A stretch of 38,687 nt of DNA from Lachnospiraceae bacterium (GTDB lineage Bacteria > Bacillota > Clostridia > Lachnospirales > Lachnospiraceae). Location: contig JAFSXC010000109.1 in assembly GCA_017450105.1 (NCBI GenBank), positions 1 to 38,687 on the forward strand. Direction: 5' to 3'. The position numbers were made by a program, and so were the translations under genes. Below, piece by piece: positions 1 through 7,888 of the stretch. Numbering within the stretch: the first letter of the stretch is position 1; each line of letters opens with the position of its first letter. The notes below the pieces were generated by a model. The model made no database searches and was not told where the DNA came from. It saw only the letters and a program-made list of their open reading frames with translations.

Positions 1-27
1 AAAGGCAGCCAAGCGGCTGCCTTTTTC
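1..27. terminator. Hairpin terminator at window edge, probably bidirectional
   Basis: GGCAGCC and GGCTGCC pair around an AAGC loop. The hairpin is preceded by AAA and followed by TTTTT on the plus strand. Read on the minus strand it could end the ftsH transcript; its T tract there would run past the window edge. Read on the plus strand it has a good T5 tract and could end a gene that lies outside the window. Confidence 0.6.
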
Positions 28-45
28 TTATCCGTTTTTCTTCCC

Positions 46-187
46 TTGGGAAACGCTGATTAAAGCGTTTCCCGCGCGAAAATCGCGGCCGCTTGCGGCC
101 TTCCGCTGCGATTTTCTGCGGTTCTGCCCTGCGGGTACATCCTCGCGGAGCGGCTAAGGAAACGATTATTAAATCATCGTTTCCATA
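46..187. repeat. Cluster of palindromes downstream of ftsH
   Basis: Three inverted repeats lie in this non-coding stretch. A perfect 10-bp one (GGGAAACGCT/AGCGTTTCCC) is at 48-73 and a perfect 9-bp one (GGAAACGAT/ATCGTTTCC) is at 158-184. The central one pairs GAAAATCGC (78-86) with GCGATTTTC (108-116) and encloses GGCCGC-TT-GCGGCC (87-100). The two outer hairpins resemble each other, with an ATTAA in the loop and GGAAACG/CGTTTCC arms, as in a small palindromic mobile or REP-like element. No flanking target duplication is evident. No gene is seen in 1-188. Confidence 0.6.
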
Positions 188-188
188 G

Positions 189-2066
189 TTATTCAAACTC
201 TTCGCCGGGAGCGATACGAAGGCCCTCGCCCTCCTCTTCCTCCTTCTCCGGAACAGCCCCCTCCGGGAACAGGGCTTCGAATTCCTCTCGCCCGATCTTT
301 TCCTTTTCGATCAAAAGCTTTGCGCAGGAGTCCAGGACGGAGCGATTTTCCTTCAGGATCCTCTCTGCTTCGGCCAGACATTCATCGATGATCCGCTTTA
401 CCTCATCATCGATCTTTTTCGCGACGCCCTCGCCATAGCCTCTGGCATGAGCCAAGTCGCGTCCGATGAAGACCTCGTCGGAGTCGTTGTCGTAGTTGAT
501 GAGACCCACGGCCTCACTCATACCGTATTTTGTCACCATGGACTTGGCCAACGCGGTCGCCTGCTTGATATCCTGAGAGGCACCGGTGGTTATATCCCCG
601 AATACCATGGCCTCCGCCACACGGCCGCCCAAATCCACCGTTATCTCCTGAAGCATCTTACCCCGGGAATTAAACATTTCATCCCGCTCCGGCAGCGGCA
701 TCGTATAGCCCGCGGCACCGATCCCGGTAGGAATAATGGAAACCGAATAAACCGGTCCCACATCCGGGAGAAGATGGAAGAGGATCGCATGTCCCGATTC
801 GTGGTAGGCCGTAATCTTTTTTTCCTTTTCGCTGATTACGCGGCTCTTCTTCTCCGCGCCGATCCCGACCTTAACGAAGGATTTGCGGATATCCTCCTGG
901 ATTATGTATTTTCTGTCCTGTTTGGCCGCCAGGATGGCGGATTCGTTCAGAAGGTTTTCCAGGTCCGCGCCGGTAAAGCCCGCCGTCGTCTGGGCAATCT
1001 GCTGGATGTCCACATCATCGCCAAGAGGCTTATTCTTGGCATGTACCTTTAAAATCTCCTCACGCCCGGCGATATCGGGTCTGCCCACGGCAATTTTCCG
1101 GTCAAACCGGCCGGGCCGCATAATGGCAGGATCCAAAATATCCACACGGTTTGTGGCTGCCATAACGATAATCCCCTCGTTCACGCCGAAGCCGTCCATT
1201 TCCACAAGGAGCTGGTTCAGCGTCTGCTCTCTTTCATCATGGCCGCCGCCGAGACCGGTCCCGCGGCGTCTCGCCACCGCATCGATCTCGTCGATGAAGA
1301 TAATACAGGGAGCGTTTTTCTTCGCGTCCTCAAACAGGTCCCGGACTCTCGAAGCACCGACACCCACGAACATTTCCACAAAATCCGAACCGGAAATGGA
1401 AAAGAAGGGGACTCCGGCTTCCCCGGCGATGGCTCTGGCCAGAAGCGTTTTTCCGGTTCCGGGAGGGCCTACAAGAAGGACACCCTTCGGGATCCGGGCA
1501 CCCACCGAGGTATATTTTCCGGGAGAGGTCAGGAAATCCACGATCTCCTCAAGCTCCTCCTTCTCCTCCTTCAGACCGGCTACATTGGTAAAATTCACCT
1601 TCTTGTTTTCATCCGTAGTCATCTTGGCCCGGCTTTTCCCGAAATTCATCATCCGGCTTCCGCCGCCGGCGTTCTGCTGGCCGTTTACGATCATGAACAG
1701 GATAAACATTGCGCCGAAAATCAGGAGCATGGGAAGCAGGCTCATGATCCAGCTCTGACGCGGGACATCGGTCACAATGTATTCCACGCCCGCATTGTCG
1801 AGGAGCGTTTCGATCTCCTTTACATCCGACACATACAGCTCTCTCACACCCCGGTCCAGAAGGACGGCCTTTATCTCACCTGTAGGTACCTCCTGGTTTT
1901 GGGATATTTCGGCGGAAACCACACGGTTTTCCTTCAGGTCCTCCCGAAACTGCATGATCGTATAGGAGGTTCCGGTATTCTGGCCCCTGCTCATCAGGTA
2001 CCAGATCAAAACGATAAGAAGGATCAGGATAATATAAAAACCGATCCCCCGGTATTGCTTTCTCAC
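189..2066 (-). CDS. ftsH: ATP-dependent zinc metalloprotease FtsH
   Basis: Membrane-anchored AAA+ protease that degrades misfolded membrane proteins and selected cytosolic regulators as a hexamer. Two N-terminal membrane segments (about 9-26 and 106-127) flank a short extracytoplasmic domain. The AAA module has Walker A GPPGTGKT at 200-207 and a Walker B ending IFIDE near 256-260. The zinc site HESGH is at 422-426. At 625 residues with an acidic tail the protein has normal family length. The start is GTG at 2066, with AAAGGA 11 nt upstream; a three-codon frame (ATG TTC TCG TGA) overlaps this GTG. It is the last gene of the divIC-tilS-hpt-ftsH series, the order typical of Firmicutes. Confidence 0.97.
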   Translation of the reverse strand: MRKQYRGIGFYIILILLIVLIWYLMSRGQNTGTSYTIMQFREDLKENRVVSAEISQNQEVPTGEIKAVLLDRGVRELYVSDVKEIETLLDNAGVEYIVTDVPRQSWIMSLLPMLLIFGAMFILFMIVNGQQNAGGGSRMMNFGKSRAKMTTDENKKVNFTNVAGLKEEKEELEEIVDFLTSPGKYTSVGARIPKGVLLVGPPGTGKTLLARAIAGEAGVPFFSISGSDFVEMFVGVGASRVRDLFEDAKKNAPCIIFIDEIDAVARRRGTGLGGGHDEREQTLNQLLVEMDGFGVNEGIIVMAATNRVDILDPAIMRPGRFDRKIAVGRPDIAGREEILKVHAKNKPLGDDVDIQQIAQTTAGFTGADLENLLNESAILAAKQDRKYIIQEDIRKSFVKVGIGAEKKSRVISEKEKKITAYHESGHAILFHLLPDVGPVYSVSIIPTGIGAAGYTMPLPERDEMFNSRGKMLQEITVDLGGRVAEAMVFGDITTGASQDIKQATALAKSMVTKYGMSEAVGLINYDNDSDEVFIGRDLAHARGYGEGVAKKIDDEVKRIIDECLAEAERILKENRSVLDSCAKLLIEKEKIGREEFEALFPEGAVPEKEEEEGEGLRIAPGEEFE

Positions 2067-2087
2067 GAGAACATATTTCCTTTCGTT

Positions 2088-2615
2088 TTATTCGCTGAAC
2101 TCGATCACTCCGATGAAGGGGAGATTCCGGTATTTCTGGGCATAATCCAGACCGTACCCCACCACGAATTCATCCGGGATCTCGAAGCCCGTATAGTCTA
2201 CGGTCACGGGAACCACCCGCCGGGAGGGCTTATCCAGCATCGTACACAGAGCCAGACTCTTCGGCTTCCGGCTTCTTAAATTCTCCAGAAGATAATTCAA
2301 GGTTCTTCCGGAGTCCACGATGTCCTCCACCACCAGTACATTTTTCCCTTCGATGCTGTCATCCAGGTCCTTAATGATCTTCACGACCCCACTGGAGCTG
2401 GTACCTCCCCCGTAGCTGGAAACCGACATGAAATCCAGGGAAACGGGAACCGTAATCCGTTTGGCGAGCTCGCAGGCAAAAAAAACGCCACCCTTCAGCA
2501 CACAGATCAAACGGACCTCCTGGCCCTCATAATCCCGGCTGATCTTCTCACCCATCTTCTCGATCATGGAGTCTACCTTAGCCTCCGGAATCAGCACACG
2601 TACGCTCTCTCTCAT
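2088..2615 (-). CDS. hpt: Hypoxanthine phosphoribosyltransferase
   Basis: Purine salvage enzyme that converts hypoxanthine (and usually guanine) plus PRPP to IMP or GMP in the cytosol. The PRPP-binding loop VLVVEDIVDSGRTL is at about 93-106, and the early CVLKGGVFF strand-turn (38-46) is typical of the family. The length of 175 residues is standard. The ATG at 2615 has AAGGAG 8 nt upstream. It sits between tilS and ftsH, the conserved Firmicutes arrangement. The 69 nt before it are AT-rich and might hold an internal promoter, but no convincing -35/-10 pair was found. Confidence 0.95.
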   Translation of the reverse strand: MRESVRVLIPEAKVDSMIEKMGEKISRDYEGQEVRLICVLKGGVFFACELAKRITVPVSLDFMSVSSYGGGTSSSGVVKIIKDLDDSIEGKNVLVVEDIVDSGRTLNYLLENLRSRKPKSLALCTMLDKPSRRVVPVTVDYTGFEIPDEFVVGYGLDYAQKYRNLPFIGVIEFSE

Positions 2616-2684
2616 GCGGTCTTCTCCTTCACTTACGTCTCTGGCCGAAAAATTCGTTTTTATTTTAACATATTTTTCCCCAAC

Positions 2685-3671
2685 TTAGTACTCCCTTTTT
2701 ATCAAAACGCATTTCCCGCGTCTCTCCGCCGTCATATGGCAGGGAAGTGCAACCCTTTTTCCTCCCTCTGCTTCAAAAAGATGCAAAACGGCAGTCACAT
2801 GAGCGTCCGACAAGTCCTTTTTCCTGCGCGCCGTTTCACAGAGAGCCTTATACACAACCCTGCTTCTCAGGAGCTCCGGGAGCTTTTTCATCTCCGCGAT
2901 CCTGAGCATGAGCAAATCTTCTTTATAAAATACCGCTTTCTCAAAGGCCTCCTTCGTCAGCTCCTCCAGAAAACGCTCTGTCCGGTCCATTTCTTCGGCC
3001 ACTCTGGCTATATGCCCGGTCGCTTTCGCGTTGACCCGGCACAGCTCCGGCAGAACCTTATGACGCACCGCGTTTCTGGCATAGGAGAGATCCAGATTCG
3101 TGCTGTCCGTACGATAGGGCTGTTTCTGCTCGGCCAGAAAGGAAAGGATCTCTTCCTTATGAAAAGGAAGGAGCGGACGGATGAGTCTTCCTCGTTCCGA
3201 CTGCATACCGGACAAGCCCTTCAAAGAGCTCCCCCGGACAAGCTGCAGCAGAACGGTCTCCGCCTGATCCTCCATATGATGAGCAACAGCAATCCTGGCC
3301 TCTTCCTTTTCTGCCTCCTTCATAAGCTCCCGGTAGCGAAGGATCCTGGCTGCCTCCTCAAGAGAAAGGCCCTCTTCCTTGGCATAGGCGGGCGCATCCA
3401 CCCGGGCAAGCCGGAAAGGGATTCCGAAGCGGCCAGCCAGGTCCTTCGCAAAGGCAGCATCCTCCTCGGCCTCCTCACCCCGGATCCCGTGGATCACATG
3501 AAAGGCCAAAAGCGAAAAAGGCAGAAGCTCCTGCATGTAAAAAAGGCACAAAAAAAGGCAGACCGAATCCGCTCCGCCCGATAAAGCAAGGATGATCCGG
3601 TCTCCCTCGCGGATCAGTCCCTTTCTGTTTACTTCCTGATATACCTGATAGCAGAACCCGGGAATTCCCAT
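2685..3671 (-). CDS. tilS: tRNA(Ile)-lysidine synthase, short form
   Basis: Modifies C34 of the tRNA-Ile CAU anticodon to lysidine, using ATP and lysine, so that the tRNA reads AUA codons. The PP-loop signature SGGADS lies at 31-36 and is followed by typical N-type ATP pyrophosphatase sequence, including HHMEDQAET near 131. The protein has 328 residues, against about 430-470 in E. coli or Bacillus. The C-terminal substrate domain found in long forms appears absent or vestigial, so it resembles the compact TilS of Aquifex. It is essential where AUA is decoded this way, so a compact active form is more likely than a pseudogene. The start ATG at 3671 follows AAGGAAGAG, and divIC ends 3 nt upstream. 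Confidence 0.9.
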   Translation of the reverse strand: MGIPGFCYQVYQEVNRKGLIREGDRIILALSGGADSVCLFLCLFYMQELLPFSLLAFHVIHGIRGEEAEEDAAFAKDLAGRFGIPFRLARVDAPAYAKEEGLSLEEAARILRYRELMKEAEKEEARIAVAHHMEDQAETVLLQLVRGSSLKGLSGMQSERGRLIRPLLPFHKEEILSFLAEQKQPYRTDSTNLDLSYARNAVRHKVLPELCRVNAKATGHIARVAEEMDRTERFLEELTKEAFEKAVFYKEDLLMLRIAEMKKLPELLRSRVVYKALCETARRKKDLSDAHVTAVLHLFEAEGGKRVALPCHMTAERRGKCVLIKREY

Positions 3672-3673
3672 AT

Positions 3674-3967
3674 CTACTCTTCCTTAAAGACGATCTCATT
3701 TCCGTGGACCAGCCCGAGCTTGCTCTTGGCGATATCCTCGATATAATCGTCCGTTTTCGTATATTCCTCGAATTCCTCCAGCCGGTTTCTTTCCTCCGTA
3801 GCCTCCTCCAGAGAGCGCTCCAGCTCCGCCTGTTCGGCGGCATATGCCAGATTTTTCTTATACAGGCTGGCAATTTGAATGGTCATGACCACCACCAGGG
3901 TCGTCACGATCAAAAGAACCGTTACTTTTCCAGTGCCGCTCTCGGGGCGCTTCCTGAATCTTGCCAT
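3674..3967 (-). CDS. divIC: Septum formation initiator, DivIC/FtsB family
   Basis: Small bitopic divisome protein that forms a coiled-coil complex with FtsL and DivIB/FtsQ to activate septal wall synthesis. The 97 residues have a basic N-terminus, one membrane segment (about 15-35), a Glu/Arg-rich coiled coil (about 38-70) and the family's C-terminal pattern KLGLVHGNEIVF. The frame stays open to an upstream TTG at 4003, but ATG 3967 is preferred because AGGGGATCAAA precedes it. It is the first gene of a run with tilS, hpt and ftsH. The yabP, yabQ and spoIIE genes that often surround it in sporulating relatives are absent. Confidence 0.9.
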   Translation of the reverse strand: MARFRKRPESGTGKVTVLLIVTTLVVVMTIQIASLYKKNLAYAAEQAELERSLEEATEERNRLEEFEEYTKTDDYIEDIAKSKLGLVHGNEIVFKEE

Positions 3968-4008
3968 TTTGATCCCCTTTTTTACGGAAAAACCGCACTC
4001 CAAGGGGA

Positions 4009-4037
4009 ATTATATACAATTCTACTTTAAAAATCAA
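4009..4037 (-). promoter_or_regulatory. SigA-type promoter for divIC-tilS-hpt-ftsH
   Basis: The -35 box TTGATT (4032-4037) and the -10 box TATAAT (4009-4014) are separated by exactly 17 nt. The predicted start of transcription is about 35 nt before the divIC ATG. The rest of 4038-4125 holds nothing recognisable. Confidence 0.75.
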
Positions 4038-4125
4038 GCAATATAGCGAATTTATAGGGTTTCTTTTAAAATTTTAATCAGATTTTTACATTCATTCTGA
4101 TTTGTGATCCTTCAAACGAACCGGA

Positions 4126-4365
4126 TCAAAGAGTTTTGTATAAATCCGCCGCTTCTTCCTTCTTTACCGTCTCTTCCACCTTCAGCACCTGGACCTCCAG
4201 CGTCTTCTGGGCAAACTGGATAGCGATCACATCTCCGGGCTTTACATTACAGGAAGCCTTGGCAGGCTTTCCGTTCACCGTCACCCGGCCGGCATCACAG
4301 GCCTCGTTTGCTACGGTGCGCCGTTTGATGAGACGGGACACCTTCAGATATTTATCCAGCCGCAT
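4126..4365 (-). CDS. rqcP: S4-domain RNA-binding protein RqcP (YabO)
   Basis: Small S4-domain protein. Family members bind 50S ribosome-nascent-chain complexes and help RqcH add C-terminal alanine tails during ribosome quality control. The whole 79-residue protein is the S4 fold: MRLDKYLKVSRLIKRR at the start, then VTVNGKPAKAS and the turn GDVIAIQF. The ATG at 4365 follows GAGGAGGAAAG. The leader just upstream is copy R1 of a 95-nt structured repeat. In many clostridia yabP and yabQ follow this gene, but here only 158 nt separate it from divIC. Confidence 0.9.
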   Translation of the reverse strand: MRLDKYLKVSRLIKRRTVANEACDAGRVTVNGKPAKASCNVKPGDVIAIQFAQKTLEVQVLKVEETVKKEEAADLYKTL

Positions 4366-4373
4366 ACACTTTC

Positions 4374-4468
4374 CTCCTCTATAAACGCCAGTTTATATCT
4401 GACTTAATCCGGTCGGATGCGAATCCCATAAGCGGCCAAAGAACGCCCGCTAACGGTATTCAGCTCCT
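4374..4468 (-). repeat. Structured 95-nt repeat, copy R1, leader of rqcP
   Basis: Matches 13437-13531 with 9 mismatches in 95 nt and no gaps, in the same orientation. On the minus strand it ends in the rqcP ribosome binding site. It can form TATAAAC-TGGC-GTTTATA (4380-4397), ATCCG/CGGAT (4407-4418) and an imperfect outer stem (4429-4459). It lies between the hup terminator and rqcP. It could be an RNA leader or a small repeat element carrying a ribosome binding site. Confidence 0.8.
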
Positions 4469-4486
4469 TAGGATGGTTACTTCACG

Positions 4487-4516
4487 AAAAAAGTGCCGCA
4501 CCATCAGGTACGGCAC
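4487..4516 (-). terminator. Rho-independent terminator of hup
   Basis: On the minus strand a 10-bp stem, GTGCCGTACC/GGTGCGGCAC (one T-G pair), with a TGAT loop is followed by TTTTTT. It begins 18 nt after the hup stop codon. Confidence 0.9.
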
Positions 4517-4533
4517 TCCTCATACGAAACAAA

Positions 4534-4806
4534 TCAGTTGATGGCGTCCTTCAGAGCCTTTCCAGCCTTAAATCTGGGGGTGCTGCTTGCCGGGATCTTC
4601 ATTTCCTTACCGGTCTGGGGATTCCGTCCGGTACGGGCAGCACGCTTGCTGACTTCAAAGGTACCGAACCCGACCAGCTGGATCTTCTGATCCTTCTTCA
4701 GCTCTTCTGCGACCACATCCGTGAAGGCCTTTACTGCACTCTCCGCGTCCTTCTTGGAAAGACCTGTTTTGTCGGCAATGGCCGAAACCAATTCTGCTTT
4801 GTTCAT
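4534..4806 (-). CDS. hup: HU family DNA-binding protein
   Basis: Histone-like nucleoid protein that binds and bends DNA as a dimer. It has 90 residues: the N-terminal helices (MNKAELVSAIADKTGLSKKD), the conserved GFGTFEVSKRAARTGRNP, and the DNA-binding arm with the intercalating proline in TGRNPQTGKEMKIPAS. The ATG at 4806 follows GAGGAGGAACGTAAG. It forms a single-gene transcript with a strong promoter upstream and a terminator downstream. That fits the high, housekeeping expression expected for HU. Its place beside rqcP is usual for Clostridia. Confidence 0.97.
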   Translation of the reverse strand: MNKAELVSAIADKTGLSKKDAESAVKAFTDVVAEELKKDQKIQLVGFGTFEVSKRAARTGRNPQTGKEMKIPASSTPRFKAGKALKDAIN

Positions 4807-4850
4807 CTTACGTTCCTCCTCAAATCTTTTCGAACTGAAATTACTATCTA

Positions 4851-4879
4851 TTTATACTTGTTTTCCCCCGTTTTGTCAA
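4851..4879 (-). promoter_or_regulatory. Strong SigA promoter of hup
   Basis: A consensus TTGACA (4874-4879) is followed after 17 nt by TATAAA (4851-4856), about 45 nt before the hup ATG. It lies in the short gap after the phosphoglucomutase stop codon. Confidence 0.85.
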
Positions 4880-4887
4880 GAAAATGG

Positions 4888-6615
4888 TTACACTCCGGCC
4901 ACTTTCCGGATCTCCTCCAGAAGCGCCTTCGCCTTTTTCTCTCCATCCTCGAAGCCGGTCCCGCGGACACCGATGTAGAACTTGATCTTCGGCTCGGTCC
5001 CGGAGGGCCGGACACAGACCCAGGCATTGTCGTTGAGCTCATAATACAGCACATTGGACTCGGGAAGGCCCGTCCCGCTCTCTTCTCCGGTGGAGAGGTC
5101 CCGGATCTTTCCCGAAGCATAGTCCCGGATCCGGTTCACGCTGTAATCGCCCATCGTCTTCGGCGCATTATCTCTTAAGCGCTTCATGGTATTCTGGATC
5201 TCCTTCAAGCCGTCGATCCCCTTCAGCGTCACGGATTCCACGTGTTCGGTGTAGAAGCCGTATTTTTCGTACATTTCCAGCATGGCGTCCCAGAGAGTCA
5301 TATTTCTGGTCTTATAATAGGCAGCCGCCTCGCAAAGGAACATGGAAGCCGCCACAGCATCCTTGTCTCTGGCATAGGTACCCGGCAGACAGCCATAGCT
5401 CTCCTCCATACCGAATACATAGGAGCCCTTTCCTGATTCCTCGAATTCAAGAATCTTCTGGCCGATGTATTTAAAGCCTGTCAATACCTCGATCAGCTCG
5501 ATCCCATAAGCTTTCGCAATGGCATCTGCCATCGTTGTACTCACAATGGAGCGGATGAAGGCGCCGTCAGAGGGAAGCGTACCCTTTTCCTTTTTCTGAC
5601 TGATGATGTACTCTCCGATAAGGCAGCCGGACATATTTCCGGTCAGCGGATGGTATTCCCCGGTCTTTGCGTCCTTCACATATACGCCCAACCGGTCCGC
5701 ATCCGGATCCGTGGCCAAAATCAGATCCGCATCCTTTTCCTTTCCGAGAGCCACGCCAAGCTCGAAAGCCTTCTCCGTCTCGGGATTCGGATAACCCACG
5801 GTCGGGAAATCACCGTCCGGGAGCTCCTGCTCCGGCACCACAAAGACCTTCTCAAAACCGATCTCCTTTAAGACCCGGCGCACAGGGATATTTCCCGTAC
5901 CATGAAGCGGAGTATAGACAATCGTAATGTCCTTTCCATGGCTGTCGATGCAGTCCTGTCTTAAGACCAGCTTCTTGATCTCCTCCATATAGGGGCCGTC
6001 CACATCCTCGGCGATGGCCTGATACAGGCCCTTTTCCTTCGCCTCGTCAAGCTCCATGGTAAGGACATTTGCCCAATCCGTTACATTTCTTACCTCTTCC
6101 ATTATGCCCTTGTCGTGCGGCGGCGTAATCTGGGCACCGTCCTCCCAGTAGACCTTGTAGCCGTTGTATTCCGAAGGGTTATGGCTGGCGGTGATGTTGA
6201 TGCCGGCGGCGCATTTTAAGTAGCGGACAGCGAAGGAAAGCTCCGGTGTCGGACGCAGGGAGGTAAACACATAGGCCTTGATCCCGTTCGCCGCAAGACA
6301 TAACGCGGCGGAGTCCGCAAACTCCGGCGAAAAATGCCTGGAATCATAGGAGATTGCCACTCCCTTCTCCTCCATATGCTGCTTTTTTATGTAATTTGCC
6401 AACCCCTGGGTGGCTTTTCTGACCGTATAGAAGTTCATTCGGTTCGTACCGGCGCCGATCACGCCTCTGAGCCCCGCCGTTCCGAACTCAAGATCCCGGT
6501 AAAACCGGTCCTCAATCTCCTTTTCATCTCCGGCGATTCCCTCCAGCTCCTTCTTCGTCTCCGCATCGAAATACGGATCCGCAAGCCACGCCTCATACGT
6601 TTCCCTGTAGCCCAT
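4888..6615 (-). CDS. pgcA: Phospho-sugar mutase (alpha-phosphoglucomutase type)
   Basis: Interconverts glucose-1-phosphate and glucose-6-phosphate (possibly also mannose phosphates), linking glycolysis to UDP-glucose and polysaccharide synthesis. The catalytic phosphoserine loop TASHNP is at 142-147. The metal-binding loop DPDADR, the sugar-binding GMEESYG and the phosphate-binding RPSGTEPK follow in the expected order. The 575 residues are normal for the long PgcA/PGM2-like branch. The ATG at 6615 has GGAGG 10 nt upstream. It lies 25 nt after the CCA/lipoprotein gene and is probably co-transcribed with it. The exact sugar specificity cannot be told from sequence. Confidence 0.92.
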   Translation of the reverse strand: MGYRETYEAWLADPYFDAETKKELEGIAGDEKEIEDRFYRDLEFGTAGLRGVIGAGTNRMNFYTVRKATQGLANYIKKQHMEEKGVAISYDSRHFSPEFADSAALCLAANGIKAYVFTSLRPTPELSFAVRYLKCAAGINITASHNPSEYNGYKVYWEDGAQITPPHDKGIMEEVRNVTDWANVLTMELDEAKEKGLYQAIAEDVDGPYMEEIKKLVLRQDCIDSHGKDITIVYTPLHGTGNIPVRRVLKEIGFEKVFVVPEQELPDGDFPTVGYPNPETEKAFELGVALGKEKDADLILATDPDADRLGVYVKDAKTGEYHPLTGNMSGCLIGEYIISQKKEKGTLPSDGAFIRSIVSTTMADAIAKAYGIELIEVLTGFKYIGQKILEFEESGKGSYVFGMEESYGCLPGTYARDKDAVAASMFLCEAAAYYKTRNMTLWDAMLEMYEKYGFYTEHVESVTLKGIDGLKEIQNTMKRLRDNAPKTMGDYSVNRIRDYASGKIRDLSTGEESGTGLPESNVLYYELNDNAWVCVRPSGTEPKIKFYIGVRGTGFEDGEKKAKALLEEIRKVAGV

Positions 6616-6640
6616 GTGTTTCCAACCTCCTTTTTCTTAT

Positions 6641-7888
6641 TTAATCATCATCCTTATCCCCTGTATCACTCAGCGCCGAGAACATGGAGCTGAGCGTATC
6701 CAGATAAGCGGATGAAAAATCCTCTTCCGTAGCCGCAGCCCCGGCTGTATCTGTTATCGGCGCCGTATTCTGAGCTTCAGAAGGCCGCGTTCCGTTCTGC
6801 GCCGCTTCAATAATCTGAGAAGCAAGAGAAGCTGCTTCCGTTCCCGTTTCCGTCTCCGGCTCTCCCGCAGCAGGAGCCGACGCCCCGGTGCCGGTCAGGT
6901 CAATCTCGATGGAAGCGGTTTTGGAATTGGCCACCAGCGTTCTGGACCAAGGATCATAGCCCTCCAGCCGCACTGTCAGCCTGTGGGTCCCGTAGCGCAC
7001 AGACAATGGGCTGCTCACATCCTGCCTTGCTCCGTCCAGAAGCACCTCCGCCTCCGGCTGCAGCACTGTAATGGTCAGTTCACAGAATTTCGGTCCCTCT
7101 CCCTTCAGCGCCGACAGATCCACAGCCACAGCTTCATTTCTGAGAACATTGACCAGAATACTGTCCCCGTAGCCGTCATTTGCTACCGTAATCTCATGCT
7201 TTCCCTCTACGGTCTCGATCTCCATACCGGGCGATACCACGAGAAACGTGGAATTATCCATGTTCAGATAGCCGCCATCGAAAACCTCCGTATTTTTAAG
7301 GACAATGGTTCCGTAGCCAGTAGTGATCCGCATGGAGCAGACTTCTTTGTCCCTCAGACAGACGCGGAGCTCATCGCCCTCATCGATCCCCTTCAGGGTC
7401 ACATTTTCGTCTCCGAGATAGACAGGAACCGCCGGGTCAAGCTTATAATTCGCGCCTTCAAAGGAAAAGATACCCCTTTCCTCGTCGATCTTATATTTTT
7501 TCAGCCTGTCGATCCGTTCGATCCCATAACTGATCTTCATGGCCTCCAGTCTTTTCCCGCCAAAAAGCCGGTAATTCACTATTTCACCGGGCTGAAAGGA
7601 TGCCAGGGTGGAAAGGCCGTCGTATTTATCGCAGAACAGCGTATTTTCATTGTAGGAGCAGATCTTTTCCTCTGTACTGCCGAGGAGTCTCAGCCCTATC
7701 TTTCTTTCTTTTGTATCTATGAAGGAGAGAAGCGCCGGCTCCTCTTCATACTCAGGCTCCTCCGCTTCCGATTCCGCCGCCTCCGTGGTTTTTTGTTGCT
7801 GAGTCTTGGACGGTCTGTTCAGGCTGCAGCCCGTCAGAAGCCCGAGGGACAAAAAAACCGCTATGCAGAAGAAACCCGCTTTTTTCAA
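6641..7888 (-). CDS. PEGA-domain lipoprotein (alternative start inside the cca frame)
   Basis: The 3' half of the frame would make a 415-residue lipoprotein if translation began at TTG 7888. The N-terminus would then be (M)KKAGFFCIAVFLSLGLLTGC, a textbook signal peptide with the acylated Cys at residue 21. A Glu-rich linker, a beta-rich region of unknown family and one PEGA domain (VLLDGARQ... YGTHRLTVRLEGYDPW) follow. PEGA domains are surface-exposed beta-sandwiches often found in cell-envelope proteins. No good ribosome binding site precedes the TTG; the nearest GGAGG is about 29 nt upstream. Independent initiation is therefore uncertain. Confidence 0.5.
   Translation of the reverse strand: MKKAGFFCIAVFLSLGLLTGCSLNRPSKTQQQKTTEAAESEAEEPEYEEEPALLSFIDTKERKIGLRLLGSTEEKICSYNENTLFCDKYDGLSTLASFQPGEIVNYRLFGGKRLEAMKISYGIERIDRLKKYKIDEERGIFSFEGANYKLDPAVPVYLGDENVTLKGIDEGDELRVCLRDKEVCSMRITTGYGTIVLKNTEVFDGGYLNMDNSTFLVVSPGMEIETVEGKHEITVANDGYGDSILVNVLRNEAVAVDLSALKGEGPKFCELTITVLQPEAEVLLDGARQDVSSPLSVRYGTHRLTVRLEGYDPWSRTLVANSKTASIEIDLTGTGASAPAAGEPETETGTEAASLASQIIEAAQNGTRPSEAQNTAPITDTAGAAATEEDFSSAYLDTLSSMFSALSDTGDKDDD

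Noticed and set aside
4374-4468. R1/R2 repeat as a classical MITE
   Set aside because: No terminal inverted repeats spanning the whole element and no target-site duplications are visible; only two copies are in the window.
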